A stretch of DNA of 13,575 nt from Gallionella sp. UBA4121 (GTDB lineage: Bacteria; Pseudomonadota; Gammaproteobacteria; Burkholderiales; Gallionellaceae): NCBI GenBank assembly GCA_002381565.1, contig DFWZ01000017.1, positions 1,134 through 14,708 on the forward strand, written 5' to 3'. The notes beneath the pieces were generated by a model, which saw only the letters and a list, made by a program, of their open reading frames with translations, was not told the origin of the DNA and did not search any database. A program made the translations under genes and the position numbers. Shown piece by piece: positions 1 through 7,212 of the stretch (positions are counted from its first letter, which is position 1; each line of letters starts with the position of its first letter).

Positions 1-354
1 CTGCTGCAATTGCTTGAGTCACGTTTGGACAATGTAACTTACCGTATGGGTTTTGGCGCTTCGCGTGCTGAAGCGCGTCAAGTGGTTCGTCACAATGGCC
101 TGTTGGTGAACGGTAAGCGTGTAAACATACCTTCCTATCAAGTGCGTCCAGGTGATGTAATTGAAGTGGCTGAAAAGTCCAAGGCCCAATTGCGGATCAA
201 GGCAGCTATTGCAGCGGCTGAAACTCGCGGTTTCCCTGAATGGATCGAAATGGATACAAAGGCATTTAAGGGTACGTTTAAAGCCTGCCCACAACGTGCT
301 GAACTGCCCGCAACCATCAACGAGCATCTCGTGGTTGAGTTGTATTCCAAGTAA
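1..354 (+). CDS. rpsD: 30S ribosomal protein S4, C-terminal part (5' end outside window)
   Basis: The reading frame is open from the first base and ends in TAA, giving the last 117 residues of a protein that is normally about 205-209 long. It carries the S4 RNA-binding domain (LDNVTYRMGFGASRAEARQ, then LLVNGKRVNIPSYQVRPGD) and the usual C-terminal tail ending in EHLVVELYSK. S4 binds 16S rRNA early in 30S assembly and, in enterobacteria, is the translational repressor of the alpha operon; the site for that would lie upstream of this window. An internal TTG at base 10 could be mistaken for a start, but the homology runs through it to the window edge. rpoA follows after 17 bases, as in the standard rpsM-rpsK-rpsD-rpoA-rplQ order. 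Confidence 0.97.
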   Translation: MLQLLESRLDNVTYRMGFGASRAEARQVVRHNGLLVNGKRVNIPSYQVRPGDVIEVAEKSKAQLRIKAAIAAAETRGFPEWIEMDTKAFKGTFKACPQRAELPATINEHLVVELYSK

Positions 355-371
355 TCCACGCGGAGTAGCTT

Positions 372-1340
372 ATGTATAACAATGATTTTTTGAAGCCTCG
401 TATCATAGAAGTTCAAAAGATATCCGAGACCCAGGCTAAAGTGGTCATGGAGCCTTTTGAACGTGGTTTCGGCCACACCTTGGGCAATGCATTGCGTCGC
501 ATTCTTCTGTCTTCAATGGCAGGTGCTGCACCTACCGAAGTCAAGATGGCAGGTGTGTTGCATGAGTATGCAACGATTGATGGCGTGCAGGAAGACGTCG
601 TTGACATTCTGTTGAATCTCAAGGGTGTCGTGTTGCGTTTGCACGGCATCAAGGAGGTTGTCCTGACACTGAAAAAAGATGGTTTCGGTGTGGTAACTGC
701 TGCGGATATCAGTGCAAATGCAGATGTTGAAGTTCTGAATCCTGAACATGTGATTGCTCATTTGACTGCTGGCGGCAAGCTGGACATGCAGATCAAAGTC
801 GAGCAAGGTCGTGGTTATGTTTCGGCGATTTCTCGTCAGCTGCCCAATGAGACGCGCGCCGTGGGTCATATCGCCCTTGATGCATCGTTCAGCCCGGTCA
901 GCCGGGTCAGCTATGCTGTTGAGAGCGCTCGTGTTGAACAGCGTACCGATCTCGATAAGCTGATCATGACGATTGAGACTAACGGTGCGATTGATCCTGA
1001 ACAAGCGATCCGCAATGCTGCGCGTATCCTTGTGGATCAGTTCTCCGTGTTTGCTGCGCTGGAAGGTACTGAGCCTGTTGTTGAGAAAGAACATGTTCCT
1101 CAGGTTGATCCTATCCTGCTGCGCCCTGTTGATGACCTGGAATTGACACCACGTTCTTCCAACTGTCTCAAGGCGCAAAGCATTCATTACATCGGCGATC
1201 TGATTCAATACAGCGAAAACGATTTGTTGCGTACCCCGAATCTGGGTCGCAAGTCTCTGAATGAAATCAAGCAGGTTCTTGCCGAGCACAATTTGTCGCT
1301 GGGCATGAAGCTGGAAAACTGGCCGGTCGCAGCTGCTTAA
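372..1340 (+). CDS. rpoA: DNA-directed RNA polymerase subunit alpha
   Basis: A 322-residue protein, close to the usual length for alpha (about 325-330). The N-terminal dimerisation domain has the family block VVMEPFERGFGHTLGNALRR (about residues 25-44). A linker follows near residue 235, and the C-terminal domain (about 245-315) contains RSSNCLKAQSIHYIGDL and LLRTPNLGRKSLNEIKQVL, which contact UP-element DNA and activators. The subunit scaffolds assembly of beta and beta'. The ATG start is preceded by GGAG at a 6-base spacing. The gene sits between rpsD and rplQ in the alpha operon. The TAA stop lies inside one arm of an inverted repeat described separately. Confidence 0.98.
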   Translation: MYNNDFLKPRIIEVQKISETQAKVVMEPFERGFGHTLGNALRRILLSSMAGAAPTEVKMAGVLHEYATIDGVQEDVVDILLNLKGVVLRLHGIKEVVLTLKKDGFGVVTAADISANADVEVLNPEHVIAHLTAGGKLDMQIKVEQGRGYVSAISRQLPNETRAVGHIALDASFSPVSRVSYAVESARVEQRTDLDKLIMTIETNGAIDPEQAIRNAARILVDQFSVFAALEGTEPVVEKEHVPQVDPILLRPVDDLELTPRSSNCLKAQSIHYIGDLIQYSENDLLRTPNLGRKSLNEIKQVLAEHNLSLGMKLENWPVAAA

Positions 1341-1371
1341 AGCTGCACAATAAATAGTCCGCTTTAAGCAG
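1333..1371 (+). promoter_or_regulatory. Perfect 11-bp inverted repeat across the rpoA stop codon
   Basis: CTGCTTAAAGC at 1333-1343 and GCTTTAAGCAG at 1361-1371 are exact reverse complements, separated by 17 bases; a G-U pair could extend the stem by one. The rpoA stop codon (1338-1340) is in the left arm. No T-run follows, so it is not an intrinsic terminator. In mRNA it could form a stem between rpoA and rplQ that affects processing, stability or the relative output of the two genes. The repeat is seen directly; a function is inferred. Confidence 0.5.
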
Positions 1372-1401
1372 TGGAATAACTGAAGTTAAGAGAGGCAAAT
1401 T

Positions 1402-1788
1402 ATGCGTCACCGTTTAGGTTTAAGAAAACTCAACCGTACCAGCAGTCACCGTCTGGCAATGTTCCGCAACATGACAGTTTCACTGTTGCGCCACGAAGTC
1501 ATCAAGACTACCCTGCCTAAGGCAAAGGAACTGCGCCGTGTTGCAGAACCTATCCTGACGCTGGGCAAGACACCAACGCTTGCTAACCGTCGTCTGGCTT
1601 TTGCCCGTCTGCGTGACCGTGAAATGGTCGTCAAGTTATTTGATGAACTCGGCCCGCGTTACGCTGAGCGTAATGGTGGTTATCTGCGCGTATTGAAGTT
1701 CGGTTTCCGTCAGGGCGATAATGCGCCTATGGCACTGGTTGAACTGATGGATCGCCCAGCCGATGCTGAAGTGGTTGATGCTGAGTAA
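1402..1788 (+). CDS. rplQ: 50S ribosomal protein L17
   Basis: A 128-residue protein starting MRHRLGLRKLNRTSSHRLAM, the hallmark of bacterial L17, followed by the conserved LLRHEVIKTTLPKAKELR stretch and a C-terminal block with RNGGYLRVLKFGFRQGDNAP. L17 binds 23S rRNA near the exit of the peptide tunnel. GAGG seven bases before the ATG serves as ribosome binding site. It is the last gene of the alpha operon, as in most proteobacteria, and a strong terminator follows 27 bases after the stop. The length and sequence are ordinary. Confidence 0.98.
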   Translation: MRHRLGLRKLNRTSSHRLAMFRNMTVSLLRHEVIKTTLPKAKELRRVAEPILTLGKTPTLANRRLAFARLRDREMVVKLFDELGPRYAERNGGYLRVLKFGFRQGDNAPMALVELMDRPADAEVVDAE

Positions 1789-1815
1789 AGAGTAATCATG
1801 TTTTGGCATTAAACG

Positions 1816-1844
1816 AAAAGCGGACTGTAGACAGTCCGCTTTTT
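1816..1844 (+). terminator. Intrinsic terminator of the alpha operon
   Basis: AAAAGCGGACTG (1816-1827) pairs perfectly with CAGTCCGCTTTT (1832-1843) around a TAGA loop, and the T-run of the right arm gives the uridine tract. The A-run on the left makes it potentially bidirectional. It lies just after rplQ and before cysK, so cysK probably has its own promoter in the roughly 50 bases that follow. I could not identify convincing -35 and -10 boxes there. Confidence 0.93.
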
Positions 1845-1896
1845 GCTATTATGCGGTTCAGTAAGCCGGTAGCATTTACTATTTTAAGGAGGCAGC

Positions 1897-2874
1897 ATGC
1901 CGAACTGGTTTGAAGACAATTCATTATCCATTGGTCGCACGCCTCTGGTGCGACTCAATCGCATCACGGATGGCGCGCCTGCCACAATTCTTGCAAAGAT
2001 CGAGGGGCGAAATCCCGCTTATTCCGTTAAGTGTCGTATAGGGGCTGCGATGGTCAACGACGCGGAACGTCGCGGACTGCTGGGGGCCGGCCGGCATCTG
2101 GTTGAACCCACCAGTGGCAACACCGGCATTGCGCTCGCGTTTGTCGCCGCAGCGCGCGGCATACCTCTTACGCTGACCATGCCGGATACCATGAGCATTG
2201 AGCGCCGCAAATTGCTGGCAGCCTTCGGCGCCACGCTGGTGCTGACTGAAGGCGCAAAAGGGATGAATGGTGCCATCCTTCGTGCGGAACAGATTGCTGC
2301 ATCAGATCCGGACAAGTATGTTTTGCTGCACCAGTTCAAGAATCCGGCCAATCCTGCCATACATGAGCAAACGACCGGACCTGAAATCTGGAACGACACC
2401 GACGGTCTGGTAGATATTTTTGTCTCGGGTGTGGGTACGGGTGGCACGCTCACCGGTGTTTCCCGTTATATTAAAAACACTCAGGGCAAACCCATCATTT
2501 CTGTGGCCGTTGAGCCAGCCAACAGTCCTGTCCTCACGCAAAGTCGTGCTGGTGAACTGATCAAGCCCGGCCCGCACAAGATTCAGGGTATTGGTGCCGG
2601 ATTCGTGCCTGATACGCTGGACATGTCTCTGGTGGATGAAATCGAACAGGTCACTAATGAAGACGCCATATTGTATGCGCGCAGGCTAGCGAATGAAGAA
2701 GGTATTCTGTCTGGTATCTCCTGCGGTGCTGCTGTCGCTGTTGCGGTACGTCTGGCTAAACGCCCTGAACACGCGGGTAAAACGATAGTCGTCATCTTGC
2801 CCGATTCAGGTGAGCGCTATCTGAGCTCTGTTTTGTTCGAGGGGATGTTCGATGAGCGGGGCGTGAAGAATTAA
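1897..2874 (+). CDS. cysK: Cysteine synthase A (O-acetylserine sulfhydrylase)
   Basis: A 325-residue fold-type II PLP enzyme that makes cysteine from O-acetylserine and sulfide in the cytoplasm. K45 in NPAYSVKCRIG is the PLP lysine, PTSGNTG (71-77) is the substrate-binding loop, and GVGTGGT (177-183) is the PLP-phosphate loop. The NPAYSVKCR motif and the length favour CysK over CysM. GIS is followed by Cys (C275) where E. coli CysK has a second Ser. This residue may contact the PLP pyridine nitrogen, but the alignment is from memory. A strong AAGGAGG lies four bases before the ATG. The gene stands alone: a terminator separates it from rplQ, and it converges on the minus-strand operon with only 20 bases between stop codons. 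The C-terminus (SGERYLSSVLFEGMF) is complete. Confidence 0.95.
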   Translation: MPNWFEDNSLSIGRTPLVRLNRITDGAPATILAKIEGRNPAYSVKCRIGAAMVNDAERRGLLGAGRHLVEPTSGNTGIALAFVAAARGIPLTLTMPDTMSIERRKLLAAFGATLVLTEGAKGMNGAILRAEQIAASDPDKYVLLHQFKNPANPAIHEQTTGPEIWNDTDGLVDIFVSGVGTGGTLTGVSRYIKNTQGKPIISVAVEPANSPVLTQSRAGELIKPGPHKIQGIGAGFVPDTLDMSLVDEIEQVTNEDAILYARRLANEEGILSGISCGAAVAVAVRLAKRPEHAGKTIVVILPDSGERYLSSVLFEGMFDERGVKN

Positions 2875-2894
2875 ATCGATTCACTTCTTGCAAA

Positions 2895-3887
2895 TCAGAG
2901 TTGGACTCTGACCTGCTTCGACACGTCCTCCCGACTGGCCCAGCGCTGTGCTATAACCCCGCCCACTGCAAGTTGCAGGGGATGATAAATCATGATGGGC
3001 ATGAGGATAAGACCCAGAGCGGGATTGGCGCCGAATATCAGATGGGCCATGGGCACCCCTGAGGCCAGGGTCTTCTTGGAGCCGCAGAAGATGGAGGCGA
3101 TGCGATCTTCCGTGGATAGACCGAGCATATTCGACAACGCACGGGTCATCAGCAACACCATGAAGAATAGCACGCCGGTGCCGACGATGGTTTCCACCAG
3201 CACCATGGGGCCATAGTGTGACCATATGCGCTGCTGCACTGAATCACTGAAAGAAGTATAGACCAGGGTCAGGATGGTCAGCCGGTCTACCATCTGGACA
3301 CGGCTTCTGTTGCGACTGGCCCAGGCGCCCAGCAGCGGACGGGCGAACTGGCCCAGAGCCAGGGGCAGCACCAGCCACAGCAGCAAATCCATGATCACCG
3401 GGCCAGCAGTGAAACCGGTTCCGCTGTGCCCCAGTATCCATGCCATCCACAGAGGTGTTAACAGCACGCCGATGAGACTGGAGAGGGTGGCATTGAACAC
3501 CGCGACCGGCACATTGCCGCGCGCCGCCACGGTGAGTGCCACGGAAGAGGAGACAGTGGAGGGCAGCGCGCAGAGGTAGAAAAATCCGGTCTGCAAATCC
3601 ACCGACATCCAGCCGCCGGTGAGCTTGATCAGCACCCATCCGAGTAACGGGAATATCAGGAAGGTACTGGCCTGGATCAGCAGGTGCACGCGCCAGCGCA
3701 GCGCTCCGTCCCTCAGTGCATAGAGGCTCAGCCCCAGGCCGTTGAGGAAGAATATCAGGGCGATGCCTGTCTTGTTGAGCAGCTCCGGATGAAGAAAACC
3801 TCCATGAGCTCCGGGGGCAGGCCACAGAAAGGCCAGAGCCACTGCCACCAACATACCCTTGAGGAACCAGTCGAACTTGAATTTCAT
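2895..3887 (-). CDS. Bile acid:sodium symporter family carrier (SLC10A7/YfeH-like)
   Basis: A 330-residue, strongly hydrophobic protein with about ten predicted membrane segments. Two family blocks are visible: CALPSTVSSSVALT (106-119) and FCGSKKTLASGVPMA (267-281). These are the crossover-type motifs of the SBF-like (SLC10A7/YfeH) branch, as opposed to classical bile acid transporters. Bacterial members are poorly characterised secondary carriers, and the substrate cannot be read from sequence. The ATG at 3887 is chosen because AAAGG lies at a good distance and the longer frame would run into the preceding hydrolase gene. It is the last gene of the operon, 37 bases after the hydrolase stop, so it may export a product or import a related acid. 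The substrate is inference only. Confidence 0.85.
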   Translation of the reverse strand: MKFKFDWFLKGMLVAVALAFLWPAPGAHGGFLHPELLNKTGIALIFFLNGLGLSLYALRDGALRWRVHLLIQASTFLIFPLLGWVLIKLTGGWMSVDLQTGFFYLCALPSTVSSSVALTVAARGNVPVAVFNATLSSLIGVLLTPLWMAWILGHSGTGFTAGPVIMDLLLWLVLPLALGQFARPLLGAWASRNRSRVQMVDRLTILTLVYTSFSDSVQQRIWSHYGPMVLVETIVGTGVLFFMVLLMTRALSNMLGLSTEDRIASIFCGSKKTLASGVPMAHLIFGANPALGLILMPIMIYHPLQLAVGGVIAQRWASREDVSKQVRVQL

Positions 3888-3924
3888 GTCGGATGACCTT
3901 TGCCATATTTGATGTCGGGCAGCG

Positions 3925-5514
3925 CTACCATGCTGCAACGCTGCCGTCGCTGCGTGGGTCTTCGCCACCTTCGATCCAGCCTTCCGGATGGAGTACCAGC
4001 GCACCGGCATGACCCATGCGCTCGTCGAAATCTGCCACCACTTCCACAGGATGCCCCAGCTTGCGCAGGGCCCGGATGATGGCCGGCGAGTAGCGGGACT
4101 CCAGCTTCAGCGTCGTGCTCTGCTCCGCCCAGGTGCGGCCCAGCAGCCAGCGGGGTGCCGCCACCGCGGAGCGCACGTTGTGACCGCCCCATACGTAGCG
4201 TGAAAATACCGCAGCCTGAGTCTGAGGCTGGCCTTCGCCGCCCATGGTGCCATAGACCAGCAGGCGCCCGTCGTCCAGCGCTGCCATGGCCGGATTGAGT
4301 GTGTGGAAAGGCTTGCGACCCGGTTCCAGGCTGCGTAATCGGCCCGGATTAAGGTCAAAGGAACAGCCGCGGTTCTGCCACCAGATGCCGCTGCCCGGCA
4401 GTACTACCCCGCTGCCGAACTCGAAGTAAATGCTCTGGATCATGCTCACTGCCCGTCCCTCGGCATCCACCACCCCTATCCAGGTTGTGTCGCCATCGGA
4501 GACGGGGGCGGGCCATGGACTGGCATGCTGCAGCGGCACAGCCGCTGCCAGAGCGTCCAGAGTTTTTTCGCTTAACAAGGCAGCCGGATCAATGTTCATG
4601 TGGGCCGGGTCGGTTACATGCTTGTCGCGCAGCAAAAAGGCCTGCTTGGTGGCTTCCACCAGCGCGTGGATACCTTCCACGTTATCCGGGTTCCAGCCGG
4701 TTTTGCGAATGCGGTCGTATATGCCAAGAATCAGCAGCGAGGCCAACCCCTGGGTTGGCGGTGCCATGTTGTACACCGTGGCACCGGACAGGCGCAGTTG
4801 CAGGGGCGGCTTGATCTGTGCATGGTGCCGGGCCAGATCGGCGGCAGTGACGGGACTGCCGATGGCAGCTAGGTCGGCTCCTATCTGCTGTGCCAGCTCT
4901 CCGCGGTAAAAGTCCTCGGCACCGGCACGGGCCAGCTGTTCCAGGGTTGCCGCCAGGGCCGGGAAGCGATGGCGCTGGCCATATATTGGCACCTGGCCCT
5001 GATTCAGGAAGGTATGGGCAAACCCGGGCTGGGCGATCAGATCGGCCAGTTTCGCACGGGTGTTTTCCTCCTGGCTACGGGTAACGGGAAAGCCTTCACT
5101 GGCGTAGCGGATCGCACTTTCCAGCAGGCGCGCGAATGGCAGGCGACCTCCCCATCGGGTGCGGCTATAGTCATAGGCGGCCCCCCAGCCCGAGACAGTA
5201 CCGGCAACCGTATTGGCAGCCAGAGGGCCGCGCCAGGGAATGCTGTCCAGCTTGCCGTACAGTGCACGGGTGACGCCTGCACCTGTTGCGCCGCAGGCGT
5301 CAATGGAGTTCATGGCCTGCCCCGGCGCGCGCAGCAGCCAGAAGCCATCCCCTCCGATGCCGGTCATGTGGGGATAGACAACCGCCAGTGTGGCGGCCAC
5401 TGCGATGGTGGCTTCGATGGCGTTTCCGCCTTCGCGCAGGATGTCGAGACCGGCCTGGGATGCCAGGGAATGGGGGGCGACGACGGCGCCCCGGCTGCCG
5501 AGGATAGGATTCAT
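3925..5514 (-). CDS. Gamma-glutamyltransferase-fold Ntn-hydrolase, cytoplasmic (YwrD/HpxW-like)
   Basis: A 529-residue proenzyme of the GGT family. The N-terminal half starts VVAPHSLASQAGLDILREGGNAIEA. The predicted self-cleavage site and nucleophile is T343 in GDTTWIGVVD, and G425-G426 in YGTMGGEGQ form the likely oxyanion hole. It ends in the family signature DPRSDGSVAAW. No signal peptide is visible, so it should act in the cytoplasm, unlike classical periplasmic GGT. By alignment to E. coli GGT from memory, the residues gripping the gamma-glutamyl alpha-amino and carboxyl groups (N411, Q430, D433, S462, S463) are Y363, R382, S385, H404 and T405. This resembles the YwrD group and HpxW oxamate amidohydrolase, so an amide other than a gamma-glutamyl peptide is plausible. 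The ATG at 5514 is chosen because GGAG lies six bases upstream; an ATG at 5520 is too close. The gene begins 13 bases after the GntR stop. Confidence 0.88.
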   Translation of the reverse strand: MNPILGSRGAVVAPHSLASQAGLDILREGGNAIEATIAVAATLAVVYPHMTGIGGDGFWLLRAPGQAMNSIDACGATGAGVTRALYGKLDSIPWRGPLAANTVAGTVSGWGAAYDYSRTRWGGRLPFARLLESAIRYASEGFPVTRSQEENTRAKLADLIAQPGFAHTFLNQGQVPIYGQRHRFPALAATLEQLARAGAEDFYRGELAQQIGADLAAIGSPVTAADLARHHAQIKPPLQLRLSGATVYNMAPPTQGLASLLILGIYDRIRKTGWNPDNVEGIHALVEATKQAFLLRDKHVTDPAHMNIDPAALLSEKTLDALAAAVPLQHASPWPAPVSDGDTTWIGVVDAEGRAVSMIQSIYFEFGSGVVLPGSGIWWQNRGCSFDLNPGRLRSLEPGRKPFHTLNPAMAALDDGRLLVYGTMGGEGQPQTQAAVFSRYVWGGHNVRSAVAAPRWLLGRTWAEQSTTLKLESRYSPAIIRALRKLGHPVEVVADFDERMGHAGALVLHPEGWIEGGEDPRSDGSVAAW

Positions 5515-5527
5515 GTGCATCTCCGTT

Positions 5528-6235
5528 TCATTTATGTGTGCTGGTGTCGGCCGCCGGGCTGGCCCAGGCCGGGGACACCCGGCCGGTGGCACTGCGGGCC
5601 GACAGCAGGTGAGTTCGCATAGCCCGGTAAGTGGTGATCACGTCGTGTGACAGGATCGCTTCCACGATGACCGAATGCTCCTCAAAAGATTCACCCATCC
5701 TTTCCACGTTGCGAAACTGGGTGCGACGGAAAGGGGATATGCGGTGCCGCAGGCTCATGGCCATATCGATCAGTACAAGATTATGACATCCCTGGATGAT
5801 AGTGGTGTGCAGTTCAAGATTTACCGCGTCGTAACGGTTTATATCCCCGGACTGCATGGCTGCTCGCCCCTGAGCATGCAGTTCCAGCAACTGGGCACGG
5901 TCGGCCTCAGTCATGCGCAAAGCAGCATGGCGTGCACAGGCTGCCTCCATCTCTCCGATCGCCTCGAACATCTGGTCCAGCTGCTCGGGGGTCATGGCGG
6001 CCACTACCGAGCCACGGTTGGGCCGGTACTCAACCAGACCCATGATGGACAGCTGCTTCAGCGCTTCACGCACGGGCGTGCGTGAAACGTTGAAACGATC
6101 TGCCAGGCTCACTTCATCCAGACGGGTGCTCGGGGCAAAATTGCCCAGTACGATCTCGTCGGCAATTTTTCGGCAGACTTCATCCGCCAGTCCGCCCCTG
6201 CTGCGGGCGGATTCCAGTGGTGCGATGGCGCTCAT
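5528..6235 (-). CDS. GntR-family transcriptional regulator, FCD (FadR-like) subfamily
   Basis: A 235-residue protein with an N-terminal winged helix (about 15-80, with LADRFNVSRTPVREALKQL as recognition region and GLVEYRPNRGSVV as wing). An all-helical FCD effector domain follows (about 85-215). The FCD metal or acid-binding set appears as N139 and H143 (NLELH), H187 (EEHSVI) and H209 (RTHLL). Such regulators usually bind carboxylic acids and often repress their own operon. The gene overlaps the upstream ATPase by ATGA and has GGAGG four bases before the ATG. It is embedded between transporter and hydrolase genes, suggesting autoregulation and a ligand that is substrate or product of this pathway. 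Candidate operators lie upstream of the binding-protein gene. The ligand is unknown. Confidence 0.93.
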   Translation of the reverse strand: MSAIAPLESARSRGGLADEVCRKIADEIVLGNFAPSTRLDEVSLADRFNVSRTPVREALKQLSIMGLVEYRPNRGSVVAAMTPEQLDQMFEAIGEMEAACARHAALRMTEADRAQLLELHAQGRAAMQSGDINRYDAVNLELHTTIIQGCHNLVLIDMAMSLRHRISPFRRTQFRNVERMGESFEEHSVIVEAILSHDVITTYRAMRTHLLSARSATGRVSPAWASPAADTSTHK

Positions 6236-7212
6236 GCGGCCTCCGTGAAGGGCAGGATGGGATGAAAGCAGGCCAGGGACTCATTGCCCCGACTGAGAAC
6301 AGGCGGACGTTCCCGGCGGCACTGCTCGTTGGCACCGGCACAGCGTGGCGCGAAACTGCAACCCGGCGGCAGGCATGCCAGATCCGGTGGCGAGCCGGGT
6401 ACGCTCACCAGGGTCTTCCCCCGATTTTCCATTCCCACGCTGGAGGCCAGCAGGCCTGCGGTGTAAGGATGCCGTGGCTGACGCACGATCTGTGCCACCG
6501 GCCCCTGCTCGACGATACGTCCGGCATACATCACGGCGATGCGATCCGCTACTTCCACGGCAGCACCGATATCGTGGGTCACGAAAATCACCGACATGCC
6601 TGTTTCCTGCTGTAATTCACGCAGCAGCAGGAGTATCTGGATCTGCACCGAGGCATCAAGCGCCGTAGTGGGTTCGTCTGCCAGCAGCAGTTTCGGCTTG
6701 CAGGCCAGGGCAAGCGCGATCATGGCCCGTTGCCGCATGCCGCCGGACAACTCGTTTGGATAGGCATCGAAGCGCTGCTTCGCCTGGGGAATCTGCACCC
6801 TGTCCAGCATATGCAAGGCCTGCTGGCGAGCTGTTTTCTCGTCTATGGCTTCATGGATGCGTATGGCCTCGGTGATCTGCTGGCCTATCGTATAGACCGG
6901 ATCGAAAGCCAGTCCCGGCTCCTGAAAGATCATCGAGACGGTGCCTCCCCGGTATAGTTCCAGCTCCCGGCCCTTGAGGGCCAGCACGTCACGGCCGTCC
7001 ACCCGGATGCGGCCGCTGATCAGGGTGTTGCGCGCCGGGTACAGGCGCAGCAGGGTACGCAAGGTGACGCTCTTGCCGGATCCGGACTCGCCCAGCAGCC
7101 CGAGTACTTCTCCTTTACCGAGGTCGAAGCTGACCTGGTTGAGTGCGCTGGCAGTACGGTTACCACAGAACTCGACGGTGAGATCCTGCAACGAAACCAG
7201 AGGGGTGTTCAT
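6232..7212 (-). CDS. Peptide-type ABC transporter ATPase (DppD/OppD-like)
   Basis: A 326-residue nucleotide-binding subunit of a peptide/nickel-type importer. Visible are Walker A GESGSGKS (41-48), Q-loop Q97, signature LSGGM (155-159), Walker B LLLADE (175-180) followed by PTTALD, and switch H213. The C-terminal oligopeptide-transporter extension has C285-x5-C291-x6-C298 and C315, a pattern that binds an iron-sulfur cluster in some related transporters. The frame extends upstream to 7368, but that stretch overlaps the other ATPase gene. The ATG at 7212 has AGGAG eight bases upstream and overlaps the previous stop by ATGA, so it is the chosen start. It should pair with the ATPase encoded just before it to power import. 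It is translationally coupled at both ends. Confidence 0.95.
   Translation of the reverse strand: MNTPLVSLQDLTVEFCGNRTASALNQVSFDLGKGEVLGLLGESGSGKSVTLRTLLRLYPARNTLISGRIRVDGRDVLALKGRELELYRGGTVSMIFQEPGLAFDPVYTIGQQITEAIRIHEAIDEKTARQQALHMLDRVQIPQAKQRFDAYPNELSGGMRQRAMIALALACKPKLLLADEPTTALDASVQIQILLLLRELQQETGMSVIFVTHDIGAAVEVADRIAVMYAGRIVEQGPVAQIVRQPRHPYTAGLLASSVGMENRGKTLVSVPGSPPDLACLPPGCSFAPRCAGANEQCRRERPPVLSRGNESLACFHPILPFTEAA

Noticed and set aside
513..1289. Long minus-strand open frame (258 codons) opposite rpoA
   Set aside because: It lies wholly antisense to rpoA, has no recognisable domain, and reflects the codon use of the real gene.
2863..2884. Possible bidirectional terminator between cysK and the minus-strand operon (GTGAA and TTCAC arms)
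   Set aside because: The stem is only five pairs with a 12-base loop and no T-run, so it is too weak to call.
3244..3906. 220-codon minus-strand frame inside the carrier gene
   Set aside because: It is out of frame with the carrier, whose family motifs and membrane segments are clear; a shadow frame in GC-rich DNA.
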